Shown one piece after another: positions 35,101 to 42,270 of a stretch of DNA of 64,000 nt. Location of the stretch: assembly GCF_022230955.1 (NCBI RefSeq), contig NZ_JAKKFI010000050.1, positions 62,001 to 126,000 on the forward strand. The letters run 5' to 3'. The position numbers were made by a program, and so were the translations under genes. Below the pieces are notes generated by a model, which worked only from the letters and a program-made list of their open reading frames with translations, was not told where the DNA came from and did no database searches. Position 1 is the first letter of the stretch. Every line of letters begins with the position of its first letter. This DNA comes from Micromonospora cabrerizensis (GTDB taxonomy: Bacteria > Actinomycetota > Actinomycetes > Mycobacteriales > Micromonosporaceae).

Positions 35101-35439
35101 GGTCTGGTCGGCCTGGGCGAGGATGGCGGCCCCCGCAGAGGCGCTCGCGAACACGAACACGTCACCCGCGGCCACGGTCCCGGTCAGGGCGATCGTGGTG
35201 GCCGTGGTGGAGCCGTTGAAGTGCAGCTGCAGCTGGTAGCCGCCGGCCGTCAGGTCCACGGCGGCGCCGGTGCCGTTGAACAGCTCGATCGCCTTGTTGT
35301 TCGACGAGCCTTCGACGTACTCCGAGATGAACAGGTCGGTGGGCGCGGCGCTGGCCGCGGTGGGTGCGACGCCGAGCGCCGTGATGGTCACGGCGGCGGT
35401 GGCGGTCGCGAGCGCGGCGAATGAGCGGCGCGGGCGCAT
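32161..35439 (-). CDS. Large secreted nuclease, ExeM/NucH type, with LTD and Calx-beta domains
   Basis: The 1092-residue protein has a signal peptide (residues 1-31, ending in ASA), a lamin-tail domain (PTDLFISEYVEGSSNNKAIELFNGTG, about 33-180), an Ig-like/cadherin-type segment (about 210-310), an OB-like ExeM region (about 330-600), and an endonuclease/exonuclease/phosphatase domain (about 610-970) with VATYNVENLYD, ILVQEAEDQD, VYGGDLNVF and a terminal SSDHDP. A C-terminal Calx-beta domain (about 980-1090) ends in TNDD. Members are extracellular DNases that degrade environmental DNA. ATG at 35439 has a good signal. Its promoter must lie in the 93 bases before the GNAT stop. Zinc/cysteine pairs in the catalytic part (CDFTGNAGCPG) may bind calcium or form a disulfide. 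Confidence 0.88.
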   Translation of the reverse strand: MRPRRSFAALATATAAVTITALGVAPTAASAAPTDLFISEYVEGSSNNKAIELFNGTGAAVDLTAGGYQLQLHFNGSTTATTIALTGTVAAGDVFVFASASAGAAILAQADQTTGASLFNGDDAIVLRRGTTVLDSIGQVGVDPGTEWGAGATSTADNTLRRLPTVTAGDTDTSDAFDPAAQWAGFPVDIFDGLGSHTVDGGGPVDTPATLTCGGPLVTAAGTAATREVTATDPDDTIVDLAVTAVSPTPTNGSITRTAFTPAEGLGGTARATIGTSADLTAGAYTVTLTATDADGGTASCALAVQVTRELTVGEVQGPTTDAEPAATNRSPLAPASGNGTSSTMYDVRGVITQLTLARTSAGAEQHGFFLQSRVGDTDGDPTSSDGIFVFMGTFTSLIGGYVPTVGDEVVLRARVSEYYSFTQLSGASLVRRIGGGLAVDTAVAVTDAVPPAELTDAQRFWERHEGARMRVRAGSGAVSGRDVFSSTADAELWVVDRDDPLLDRADPYTRRVFRDSHPLDNDPTRRFDDGNGQRTLLGSMGVKATAGDSAALLPPAHTFDTLRADAVGGVYYSFEKYGVQVERAEFDAGADPSKNNPPKPADRSQEVAVATYNVENLYDYRDDPFDGCDFTGNAGCPGVDPPFDYVPSSEADYRQQLGALADQIVKDLHAPDLILVQEAEDQDICTVSGTTLSCGDTNNADGAPDSIQELALAVAAAGGPAYAAAYDRTGADARGITAAFLYRTDRLSLAPATANDPLLGSAPTVQYRAAGLPANADVQNPKALNAVLPSDVDTSTGRDGANVFTRAPQLGKFTVAASPGSTERFTLYALSNHYSSGPDSRVGQRREQARYGAAIVTAIEAADQTARVVYGGDLNVFPRPDDPIATGSQPTPSDQLAPLYEAGLHNLWDNLVADVPASAYSYSFEGQAQTLDHLFVNDAFYGDLVQVRAAHINADWPAEFTGDGSRGSSDHDPQVARFRSRASLTVADTAVVEGNQGSRQLTFTATVSRPLSQPVLLCATTVGVTAQGGSDFDPYAGCKVLAAGQTSVAFPVTVRGDRKRETDEKLTLLVAGVPGLRLADPLAVGTITNDD

Positions 35440-35532
35440 AGGGCCTCCACGATGGGTGGATGGGAGTCAACGCACGTTAAGGTGCGCGACTGTCCACCGT
35501 CCATCCCCTAGTGGACAGTTTCGTGAATTCCC

Positions 35533-36552
35533 TCAGCGGGGTGGATCGAGGCGGTGCACCAGCTCAGCGACGTCGACGCTGTATTCGCACCAGTCCCGGT
35601 CGGAGCGGTAACCCAGCTCCGCGTTGACCTTCAGCATCGCCTCGTTGGCCTGCGCGTTCCAGGTCTGCACCTCGATCAGCTCCGGCTCGGCGGAGCGCAG
35701 CTCCAGCAGCATCCGAGCCTTGATCGCCCGGTCGATGCCGTAGCCCCGGTGGTCCTGCGCGACGATCGTGTCGTACTGGTCGGCGCGGGTCGGGTGCTGC
35801 GCGGGAACCACCACCTCGGTCAGGCCGGCCACCTCGCCGCTCTGCTCGTGCCGGGCCAGCACGATGTACGGCTTCATGCCCCGCCGGTGCAGGGTGTCGA
35901 GGCTGTCGCGCAGCCGCTCCGGGTCGTAGGAGCTGGGGCGCAGCTCACCATCGTCGACGTCGCGCACCTCGGCCTTCGCCCGCGCGTACGCCTCGATCAG
36001 GTCGTCCGGTGGACCGCCGGGGAAGAACTCCAGGTGGTAACCCGCCCCGATGCCGGTCGCCATCTCGGCCAACTCGGCCCAGTCGACAGCGGTCAGGTCG
36101 AGCACGCTGCGGGTCTCCACGTATTCCCGAAGGAAGCCGAGCGACTCGTAGAAGGCCAGCGCCGGCGTGTCGCCGACCACCTCCACCCCGATCGACCGGA
36201 AGCCCTCCTGGTAGACCCGGCGGGCGGCGCGCAACACCAGGTCACGACCAAGGCCGCTGCGCCGTACGGACGGGTGCACCAGCACCTCGAGCACGCCGAT
36301 GTCACCGAGGAGCAGCACGTGCACGTGGCCGAGCACCGCGCCCGGGTCGCCGGAGGCGGTCGGCTCGGCCTGGGCGATCCAGGAGATCCGCCGCTCGCCG
36401 GGCATCACCTCGGCGAGGTATTCCCGCAGCGAGGTCTCCCGCCACGGCGGGTCCTGCGGCAGATCAGCCGCCAGGACCGCGTTCAGCGTGGCCAGCAGCG
36501 ACGCGATCTCGGCGGACGACGCGGTCCTGGGGTCCCACTCGCGCACCATCAC
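35533..36552 (-). CDS. Tandem GNAT-domain acetyltransferase
   Basis: The 339-residue protein contains two GNAT folds. The N-terminal one (residues 1-150) has the acetyl-CoA loop VHPSVRRSGLGRDLVLRAAR near 92 and ALAFYESLGF near 130. The second (about 190-335) retains AQDHRGYGIDRAIKARML near 268 and TWNAQANEAMLKVNAELGY near 298. Double GNAT proteins include mycothiol synthase and several resistance or modification enzymes; this one does not match MshD clearly, so the substrate is unknown. It is downstream of no operon partner I can identify; the lytic transglycosylase gene ends 69 bases after its start. Confidence 0.85.
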   Translation of the reverse strand: MMVREWDPRTASSAEIASLLATLNAVLAADLPQDPPWRETSLREYLAEVMPGERRISWIAQAEPTASGDPGAVLGHVHVLLLGDIGVLEVLVHPSVRRSGLGRDLVLRAARRVYQEGFRSIGVEVVGDTPALAFYESLGFLREYVETRSVLDLTAVDWAELAEMATGIGAGYHLEFFPGGPPDDLIEAYARAKAEVRDVDDGELRPSSYDPERLRDSLDTLHRRGMKPYIVLARHEQSGEVAGLTEVVVPAQHPTRADQYDTIVAQDHRGYGIDRAIKARMLLELRSAEPELIEVQTWNAQANEAMLKVNAELGYRSDRDWCEYSVDVAELVHRLDPPR

Positions 36553-36621
36553 CCGTCTAGCTTGCCGCTAACAGAGGCCCGGGGGAAGTGTCCAGTTCTC
36601 CAACGTATCGAGACGATCACT

Positions 36622-38148
36622 TCACGAGCGACTGGCCCGTCCGTACTGGTTCGCGGTGTCGTACACGTCCTGGGCGTAGCGTCGCACGTCGTTGTAGGAG
36701 AGGATCGCGTTCCACCAGTCGCCCGGAATGCTCAGGTTCCGGCCACCCTTGCAGAGGTAGTTTCCCGCTGCCAGGGCGGCGTCGTCCAGGTCGTGCGGGT
36801 CCTTCCTGCCATCGTTGTCGGCGTCCGCGCCGATCTCCTGCCAGGTTGTCGGGATGAACTGCATCGGCCCGATCGCCTTGTCAAGGACCGGGTCTCCGTC
36901 GAGCGCCCCACGGTCGGTGTCGATGATCCGCATCCGGCCGTCCTTACCGTCCAGCGGCAGCCCGATGATCTTCGGTAGCGCCATGCCGTCCGGTCCCAAC
37001 CGCGCGCCGTTGGCCGAGCCGTGCCCCGATTCGACCTTGCCGATCGCGGCCAGCGTGGTCCAGCTCAGCGCGCAGCTGCGGTTGGTCTGGGCGAGCACCA
37101 GCTCGGCGTACCCGTACGCCTGCATGGCGGTCGCGGGGACACCGACCTTGGCACCGACCTGCTGAGCCCAACCGGCCAGAGCGTCCGACGGTCGGCCCCC
37201 GACCGGCCCGATGGCGGGCCCGGTCGGCAGCCCACTGCCGGGCAGGCCGCCACTGGGCAGCCCACCGCTGGGCAGCGGGCCGGTCGGCACCGACCCGGTC
37301 GGCAGCGGGCCGGTGGGGACGCCGGACGGCGCCGCTGGCGGCGTGGCCGGCGTGGCGGAGGAGTCGGCGGCGACCGGACGTGGCGCGCGGATGGTGGCCG
37401 GCACGAGTAGCGCGCCCGCCGCGGCGGTCGCGGCCACCAGCGCCAGCAGGAACACACCGGGCAGGGTGAGCCGACCGCTCGGCCGACGAGCCCAGGCGCG
37501 GGTCGCGTGGGCGGCGGAGGCCGCCGCCCGGCGTGGCTCCAGTCGCACGGCGTGTGCGAACGGCACCCGCCGTCGCCGGGCGGGGTTGGAGGCCGCCACG
37601 ACGGGTACGCCGTCCACCATGGTCTTCGCCGGGTCCGCGGTGGCGGTCTTCGCGTCGCCGGTCTCGGCGGTCTTTGTGTCTCCGACCTCGGCGGTCTTCG
37701 CGTCCCCGGCTGCGGCGGCGGGTTTCGCACCGCCATCGGCGGTGAGGGTCTTCGCGTCGGTCGGCGTGTCGGCGCTCGGCGCGACCGGGTCACCGGCGCT
37801 GCCTTCCGCCTTCGCATCCTCCACCGTGGCGGCCGCGGTTTTCGGGTCCGCGGTCTTCGGGTCCGTGCCGGGCGTGCCCGAGGGCTTGGTGCCGGCGGCG
37901 GTGGCGGTGGCGTTCGCATCCGGGCCCGCGGCGGCGCTCGCGTCCAGGCCGGCACCGGGGGCGTTCGGGGCGGGCGTGGCCGCTGGTGTGGTCGGCCCGC
38001 TCCCGGAGCGCCCGCTCAGCCATGGCCTGCGGGGACGGGGCACCGCGCGCACCGGATCAGGCGCAGCCCCCGAGCCCTCCAGTGGGCCGTCCAGCGGCGC
38101 GGCCGGTCGTAACGGTTTCACTCGCGTGTCGTCCTCGCCGTCCACCAC
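36622..38148 (-). CDS. Membrane-anchored lytic transglycosylase (SLT_2/MltB-like) with long cytoplasmic tail
   Basis: From GTG at 38148 the product is about 508 residues. Residues 1-200 are a proline-, alanine- and lysine/threonine-rich cytoplasmic tail with KTA-type repeats; a TM helix follows near 225-245 (GVFLLALVAATAAAGALLV); a proline/glycine linker with G-L-P-S-G repeats leads to the catalytic domain (about 330-508). The catalytic glutamate lies in IGKVESGHGS, followed by AIGPMQFIPTTW and the C-terminal ILSYNDVRRYAQ. It would cleave peptidoglycan glycan strands at growth sites. ATG at 38166 is an alternative start; GATACT at 38155-38160 suggests a leaderless GTG. It is divergent from fmdB. 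Confidence 0.83.
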   Translation of the reverse strand: MVDGEDDTRVKPLRPAAPLDGPLEGSGAAPDPVRAVPRPRRPWLSGRSGSGPTTPAATPAPNAPGAGLDASAAAGPDANATATAAGTKPSGTPGTDPKTADPKTAAATVEDAKAEGSAGDPVAPSADTPTDAKTLTADGGAKPAAAAGDAKTAEVGDTKTAETGDAKTATADPAKTMVDGVPVVAASNPARRRRVPFAHAVRLEPRRAAASAAHATRAWARRPSGRLTLPGVFLLALVAATAAAGALLVPATIRAPRPVAADSSATPATPPAAPSGVPTGPLPTGSVPTGPLPSGGLPSGGLPGSGLPTGPAIGPVGGRPSDALAGWAQQVGAKVGVPATAMQAYGYAELVLAQTNRSCALSWTTLAAIGKVESGHGSANGARLGPDGMALPKIIGLPLDGKDGRMRIIDTDRGALDGDPVLDKAIGPMQFIPTTWQEIGADADNDGRKDPHDLDDAALAAGNYLCKGGRNLSIPGDWWNAILSYNDVRRYAQDVYDTANQYGRASRS

Positions 38149-38154
38149 CCTTCG

Positions 38155-38196
38155 AGTATCACCCATGCCCCGCCGAACGTCAGATCCACGTACCCT
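38155..38196. promoter_or_regulatory. Divergent -10-like elements, possible leaderless promoters
   Basis: GATACT on the minus strand (38155-38160) and TACCCT on the plus strand (38191-38196) each lie about 7 bases before the GTG (38148) and ATG (38204) of the divergent genes. Both transcripts could therefore begin at their start codons. No Shine-Dalgarno sequence precedes either. Confidence 0.45.
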
Positions 38197-38203
38197 GGGT
38201 GCC

Positions 38204-38419
38204 ATGCCCCGGTACGAGTTCCGCTGCCGCGCCTGCGGCGACACCTTCGAGGTCAACCGTTCGATGGCTGCGGCCGGTGAGCCGGCCACCTGCCCGCAGG
38301 GACACGCCGACACGGTCAAGCTGCTTTCCGCGGTCGCGTTCACCAGCCGGGGCGGTTCCGCCGGTGGTGCTCCGGCACCCGCCGGTGGGGGCTGCTGCGG
38401 CGGCGCCTGCGGCTGCTGA
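38204..38419 (+). CDS. FmdB-type zinc ribbon protein
   Basis: A 71-residue protein with the FmdB/CxxC_CxxC_SSSS signature: YEFRCRACGDTFEVNRSM at residues 4-21 and CPQGHADTVKLLSAVAF near 40-56. The second pair reads CPQGH, with one metal ligand replaced by histidine. The glycine- and cysteine-rich tail (GGGCCGGACGC) is typical of actinobacterial members. The function of the family is unknown; its proteins are small metal-binding regulators or chaperones. The start codon follows a TACCCT element by 7 bases, so it may be leaderless. Confidence 0.85.
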   Translation: MPRYEFRCRACGDTFEVNRSMAAAGEPATCPQGHADTVKLLSAVAFTSRGGSAGGAPAPAGGGCCGGACGC

Positions 38420-38571
38420 TCGGGCCAGTTCGCCGCCGCCTGGTGGACAGTCCTTGCCGGGAGCGGATCCGAGTGGCACCTTGAGGCGGCACCTGCCCGG
38501 CCGTTCTCACGATGTGTGATCGCTCGGATTCAGGCAGCATGAATCCGACGTCACGGGCGGAGGTTCCACGC

Positions 38572-41412
38572 ATGTCGCCACGGATCCAGCTGCCGAGCGG
38601 TTGGGTGACCTTCGTGTTCACCGATATCGAGGGCTCGACCCGGCTGGCCCAACTGCTCGGTCCGGACTACCGACCGGTGCTCGCCGAGCACCGGCGGTTG
38701 CTGCGTCGGACGCTGGCCAGCACGGGTGGCGCGGAGCTGCTGACCGAGGGCGACTCGTTCTTCCTGGCCTTCGAGGACGCCGCGGCGGCGCTGACCGCCT
38801 GTCTGACCGCCCAACGGGCACTGTCCAGCCACGACTGGCCCACCTCGGAGGCCGCGCCCCGGGTGCGGATGGGCCTGCACACCGGTTACGCCGAGCCGCG
38901 CGACGGCGAGTACGCCAGCCCCGAGGTGCACCGGGCCGCCCGGGTGGCCGCCGCCGCCCACGGTGGGCAGGTGCTCTGCTCGGCGTCCACCGCCCGTCGG
39001 GCCGAGCCGTTGCCGCCCGGTGCGACCCTGCTCGACCTGGGCCTGCACCGGTTGCGCGGCTTCGACGACCGGGAGCGGCTGTTCCAACTCGTCGCGCCCG
39101 GCCTGGAGCGGCAGTTCCCCCGGCCCCGCACCGCCGACACGGTGCCGCACAACCTGCCGACCCAGGTGACCTCGTTCGTCGGTCGGCAGACCGAGCGCGT
39201 CGAGCTGGGCCTGTTGGTGCGGCAACACCGCCTGGTCACCGTGCTGGGTGCGGGCGGCGCAGGCAAGACCCGCCTCGCGGTGGAGCTGGCCAGCGGCGTC
39301 GTCGAGGCGTACCCGGACGGGGTCTGGTTCGTCGACATCGCCGCGGTGACCGACCCGGGGCTGGTGGCGTTCGCGATCGCCGCGGTGCTCGGCCTGCGAC
39401 CCGAGCCGGGCCGGCCGATGCTGGACACCCTGGTCGAGTACGCGGCCAACCGCCGTATGCTGGTCGTGCTGGACACCTGCGACACGCAACCGTCCGCCTG
39501 CGCGGAGGTGATCGCGCGGCTGCTGTCCGGTGGGAGCGGCGTACGGGTGCTGGCCACCAGTCGGGAGTCGTTCAGCCTGCCGGGCGAGGTGGTGTGGCGG
39601 ATCCCGCCGCTCTCGGTCGACCCACGGCCGGACGGCGCGGAGAGCGACGCGGTGGCGCTCCTGCTGGACCGGACGGCGGCGGCGCGCGGCGGTCGGAAGC
39701 CGGACCCGGCCGAGTCGGCCGATCTGCGCCGGGTCGTGCAGCGGCTCGACGGGTTGCCGCTGGCCATCGAGTTGGCCGCCGCCCGACTGCGGGTGCTCTC
39801 CGTCGGCCAGCTCGCCGAGCGACTGGACGATGTGCTCGGCACCTTGGACGCTGGCCGGGACGACCCGGAACCTCCGCCGGTCGAGCGGGGCTGGTCCGGC
39901 AACCAGCAGGACACCGTGGACCTGGTCGCCGCGGCGTCCGGAGCGTCACCGCCCAGTCCGGCAAGCAGGGCGGTGCATCGCTCGGCCACCGAGCGGCACC
40001 TGACCATGCAGGCCACCGTCACCTGGTCGTACCGGACACTGGGGCCTCGGGCCGCCCGCCTCCTGCGCTGGCTGGCTGTCTTCGCCGGGCCGGTGGATCT
40101 GGCGACGGTGGAGTGGCTGCTCGGCGACGACCCACTGGACCCGCTCTCGGTGCTGGTGGACAAATCGATGGTCCTGGCCGAACCGCGGGCGGCGGGCAGC
40201 ACCTACCGGATGCTCGACCCCATCCGGGCGTACGCGGCGCGGCGGTTGGCGGAGGCGGGCGAGGAGCAGGCCGCCCGGAACCGGCACGTCGCCTGGTCGG
40301 CGCACGCGCTGGGTAAGGCGCACCTGGGCCAGGACGGTCGGCCCGTCACGCTGTCGTTGTATGCCCTGGACCCACTCGCCGGGGAGCTGCGCGCGGCGCT
40401 GCGCTGGTGCGCCACCGGCGGCAGTGCCCGTGCCGGTCTCGGTCTGGCCGGTGGCCTGGACCAGTGGTGGCTGGAGCGGGGTCTGGCCCGGGAGGGGCGG
40501 CTGTGGCTGTTCCGGTTGTACGGGCGGATTGCCGAGACGGGCGAGCGGATCCCGGAGGCGGAGCTGGCGGCGGCGTACCACATGCACTCCCTGCACGCCG
40601 GCGCCGACGGCGAGTTCGCGGAGGAGCTGCGCTACTCCCAGCGCGCGGAGGCTGCCGCCCGGCAGGCCGGTGACGCCGGGTTGCTGGCCCGGGTGCTCGC
40701 CGGCAGGGCCGCGCCACTGGTCGACATGGGGCAGTTCGCCGAGGCCGAGCGGGTGTGCCGGGAGGTCATCGACTGGGCGCACGGGCAGGACGTCGTCGGC
40801 GAAGCGTTGTTCGCGGTGTTCAGCCTGGCCGAGCTGCTCTGGCGGCGGGGTGCCCTGGAGGAGGCTGCCGACCTGCTCGGGGCGGTCCGCCCGGTGGAGG
40901 CGACCCGGCCGGTGGAGCGGGGCCGGCGTTCGGTGGACATGCTGCTCGGGATGGTCGCGCTGGCCCGGGGCGACGTCGTCGCCGCACACGAGCACCTGCT
41001 GGTGGCGTTGCGTTCTCGGATGGGTCACGGCTACCACGGCCGGGCGTGCGACACGTTGAACGCGGTCGCGGTGCGCTGCGCCATCGGCGGGGACCGGTTG
41101 ACCGCTGCTCGCCTGTTCGGTGCGGCGCAGGCCACCCGGGCGAGTATGCGGGCGACCCCGGGCATCTACGGCGGCTACTGGGCGGAACAGCAGGCGCAAC
41201 TGCGTACGGTGCTGGGCGACACGGCCTTCGACGACGCGTACGGCGAGGGCGCCGAGTTGGGGCTGGACGAGGCAGCGGCGCTGGCCCTCGACGTGGAACA
41301 CCCGGACCTGGCGGCCGACTCGACCCGCTTCAGCACCGGCCTGTCGCAGCCAACCCCCCGCCGTCCCGCCGACCCGGACCGCCACCCGGCCACCCGAACC
41401 GAACGCGCCTAA
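38572..41412 (+). CDS. Class III nucleotide cyclase-like / STAND ATPase / TPR regulator
   Basis: The 946-residue protein starts with a class III cyclase domain (residues 10-170; FVFTDIEGSTRL carries the metal aspartate, LLTEGDSFFLAF the second one, RMGLHTG near 100). Next comes an NB-ARC/STAND ATPase (about 195-500) with Walker A VLGAGGAGKTRLA near 225, DTCDTQP, LATSRES and GLPLAIELAAARL, then a winged-helix and TPR-like region to the end. This cyclase-ATPase-TPR layout is widespread in actinobacteria; substrate-binding residues of the cyclase part are not canonical, so cAMP synthesis is unproven. ATG at 38572 is preceded by GGAGGT. A large palindrome follows the stop. Confidence 0.87.
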   Translation: MSPRIQLPSGWVTFVFTDIEGSTRLAQLLGPDYRPVLAEHRRLLRRTLASTGGAELLTEGDSFFLAFEDAAAALTACLTAQRALSSHDWPTSEAAPRVRMGLHTGYAEPRDGEYASPEVHRAARVAAAAHGGQVLCSASTARRAEPLPPGATLLDLGLHRLRGFDDRERLFQLVAPGLERQFPRPRTADTVPHNLPTQVTSFVGRQTERVELGLLVRQHRLVTVLGAGGAGKTRLAVELASGVVEAYPDGVWFVDIAAVTDPGLVAFAIAAVLGLRPEPGRPMLDTLVEYAANRRMLVVLDTCDTQPSACAEVIARLLSGGSGVRVLATSRESFSLPGEVVWRIPPLSVDPRPDGAESDAVALLLDRTAAARGGRKPDPAESADLRRVVQRLDGLPLAIELAAARLRVLSVGQLAERLDDVLGTLDAGRDDPEPPPVERGWSGNQQDTVDLVAAASGASPPSPASRAVHRSATERHLTMQATVTWSYRTLGPRAARLLRWLAVFAGPVDLATVEWLLGDDPLDPLSVLVDKSMVLAEPRAAGSTYRMLDPIRAYAARRLAEAGEEQAARNRHVAWSAHALGKAHLGQDGRPVTLSLYALDPLAGELRAALRWCATGGSARAGLGLAGGLDQWWLERGLAREGRLWLFRLYGRIAETGERIPEAELAAAYHMHSLHAGADGEFAEELRYSQRAEAAARQAGDAGLLARVLAGRAAPLVDMGQFAEAERVCREVIDWAHGQDVVGEALFAVFSLAELLWRRGALEEAADLLGAVRPVEATRPVERGRRSVDMLLGMVALARGDVVAAHEHLLVALRSRMGHGYHGRACDTLNAVAVRCAIGGDRLTAARLFGAAQATRASMRATPGIYGGYWAEQQAQLRTVLGDTAFDDAYGEGAELGLDEAAALALDVEHPDLAADSTRFSTGLSQPTPRRPADPDRHPATRTERA

Positions 41413-41551
41413 CCCAACCCCAACCCCCAACCCCACCCGTCGTTGTTGATCATGAAGTTATTGCTACGACACGCCGGGCGGACGGGCAATAACTTCATGA
41501 TCAACGGACGAGGGGTGGGGGTGGGGGTGGGGGTGGGAAAGCAGGGTGGGG
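41413..41551. repeat. 20-bp-arm palindrome flanked by C- and G-tracts
   Basis: GTTGATCATGAAGTTATTGC at 41445-41464 pairs perfectly with 41486-41505 around a 21-base loop. Outside the arms, ACCCC-type repeats (41410-41440) face GGGGT-type repeats (41512-41537), so pairing can extend to a very long stem; the G-rich side could also form a G-quadruplex. It fills the gap between the convergent STAND regulator and phospholipase genes and may act as a bidirectional terminator. The AT-rich core is foreign to the surrounding composition. Confidence 0.85.
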
Positions 41552-42091
41552 TTAGGCGCGGGCTGCTGCTTCGGCTTCGGCTTGGGCCTTCATTCGGGCG
41601 GCGCGGTCGATGTCGGCCTGCTTCACGGCCGCCACCGAACCGAAGACGCTGACCGCCTGGTAGTAGGTCCAGGCCAGGCTGTAGCAGGCCGGTCGGACGA
41701 CCGCGTTGTACGTGGTGCAGACGCGCTTCAGGTCCTCGTAGAAGGCGCTGTCCAGGCGGGACTTGTTGGCGGGGAACTGGCCGACCGCCTTGTAGTTGCG
41801 GTAGCCGAAGTCGTGCCGGTAGCAGCCCAGGTTGAAGGTGAAGCCGAGCGGGTTGTCCGGGCTGGACGAGCAGTAGTCGGTGGACCAGTTGAAGTTGTAC
41901 TCGGCCCAGGGGGCCCGGTTGACCCGGGCACTGTTCCAGGAGTTGTAGCTGGATGCGCTGGTCTGCGTCCAGCTGGACAGCACGGACAGCTTCTGGGCGG
42001 GGGTGACGGCGGCGGCGGGGGAGGCGATGGCGAGGGTGGCGAGCAGCGCGAGCGCGCCCGAGGTGAACAGGGTGGCGAGACGTCGGGGCAC
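41552..42091 (-). CDS. Secreted prokaryotic phospholipase A2
   Basis: A 179-residue protein with a signal peptide (residues 1-28, ending ASPAAA) and the actinobacterial phospholipase A2 core: FNWSTDYCSSSPDNPLGFTFNLGCYRHDFGYRNYK in outline at residues 67-102, where C-x-R-HD holds the catalytic histidine and calcium-binding aspartate. Two disulfides are expected (cysteines near 74/90 and 129/141). A short alanine/glutamate-rich tail ends the protein. It hydrolyses the sn-2 ester of phospholipids outside the cell. A palindromic site lies 60-80 bases upstream of the start. Length and motifs match the Streptomyces violaceoruber type. Confidence 0.9.
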   Translation of the reverse strand: MPRRLATLFTSGALALLATLAIASPAAAVTPAQKLSVLSSWTQTSASSYNSWNSARVNRAPWAEYNFNWSTDYCSSSPDNPLGFTFNLGCYRHDFGYRNYKAVGQFPANKSRLDSAFYEDLKRVCTTYNAVVRPACYSLAWTYYQAVSVFGSVAAVKQADIDRAARMKAQAEAEAAARA

Positions 42092-42150
42092 GGGTTACCT
42101 CCGCGGGGTGGGCGGGTGGGACGGAAGTTACCGGCGGGTCACCGGATGTC

Positions 42151-42176
42151 GATCAGTTTCGATCAACTGATCAACT
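42151..42176. promoter_or_regulatory. Palindrome and overlapping direct repeat upstream of phospholipase A2
   Basis: GATCAGTT-TCGATC-AACTGATC at 42151-42172 is a perfect 8-base-arm palindrome, and GATCAACT repeats directly at 42161 and 42169. It lies 60-85 bases ahead of the phospholipase start in an AT-richer pocket and looks like a regulator binding site. The regulator is unknown. Confidence 0.5.
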
Positions 42177-42223
42177 GCTCGGTATGTGCCGCGCCAACTA
42201 TTGGTGACATGCGTTCAAACAGA

Positions 42224-42260
42224 CGAATGCCCCGGCCGCGCGGGGCGACCGGGGCATTCG
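42224..42260 (-). terminator. Terminator hairpin of the GHL10 hydrolase gene
   Basis: CGAATGCCCCGG at 42224-42235 pairs perfectly with 42249-42260 around a 13-base loop. It begins 11 bases after the stop of the minus-strand hydrolase gene at 42271. Confidence 0.8.
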
Positions 42261-42270
42261 GGAGTACGGG

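Noticed and set aside
34045..35424. 459-residue plus-strand ORF inside the nuclease gene
   Set aside because: Shadow of the ExeM-type gene on the other strand; glycine/arginine/valine-rich nonsense composition.
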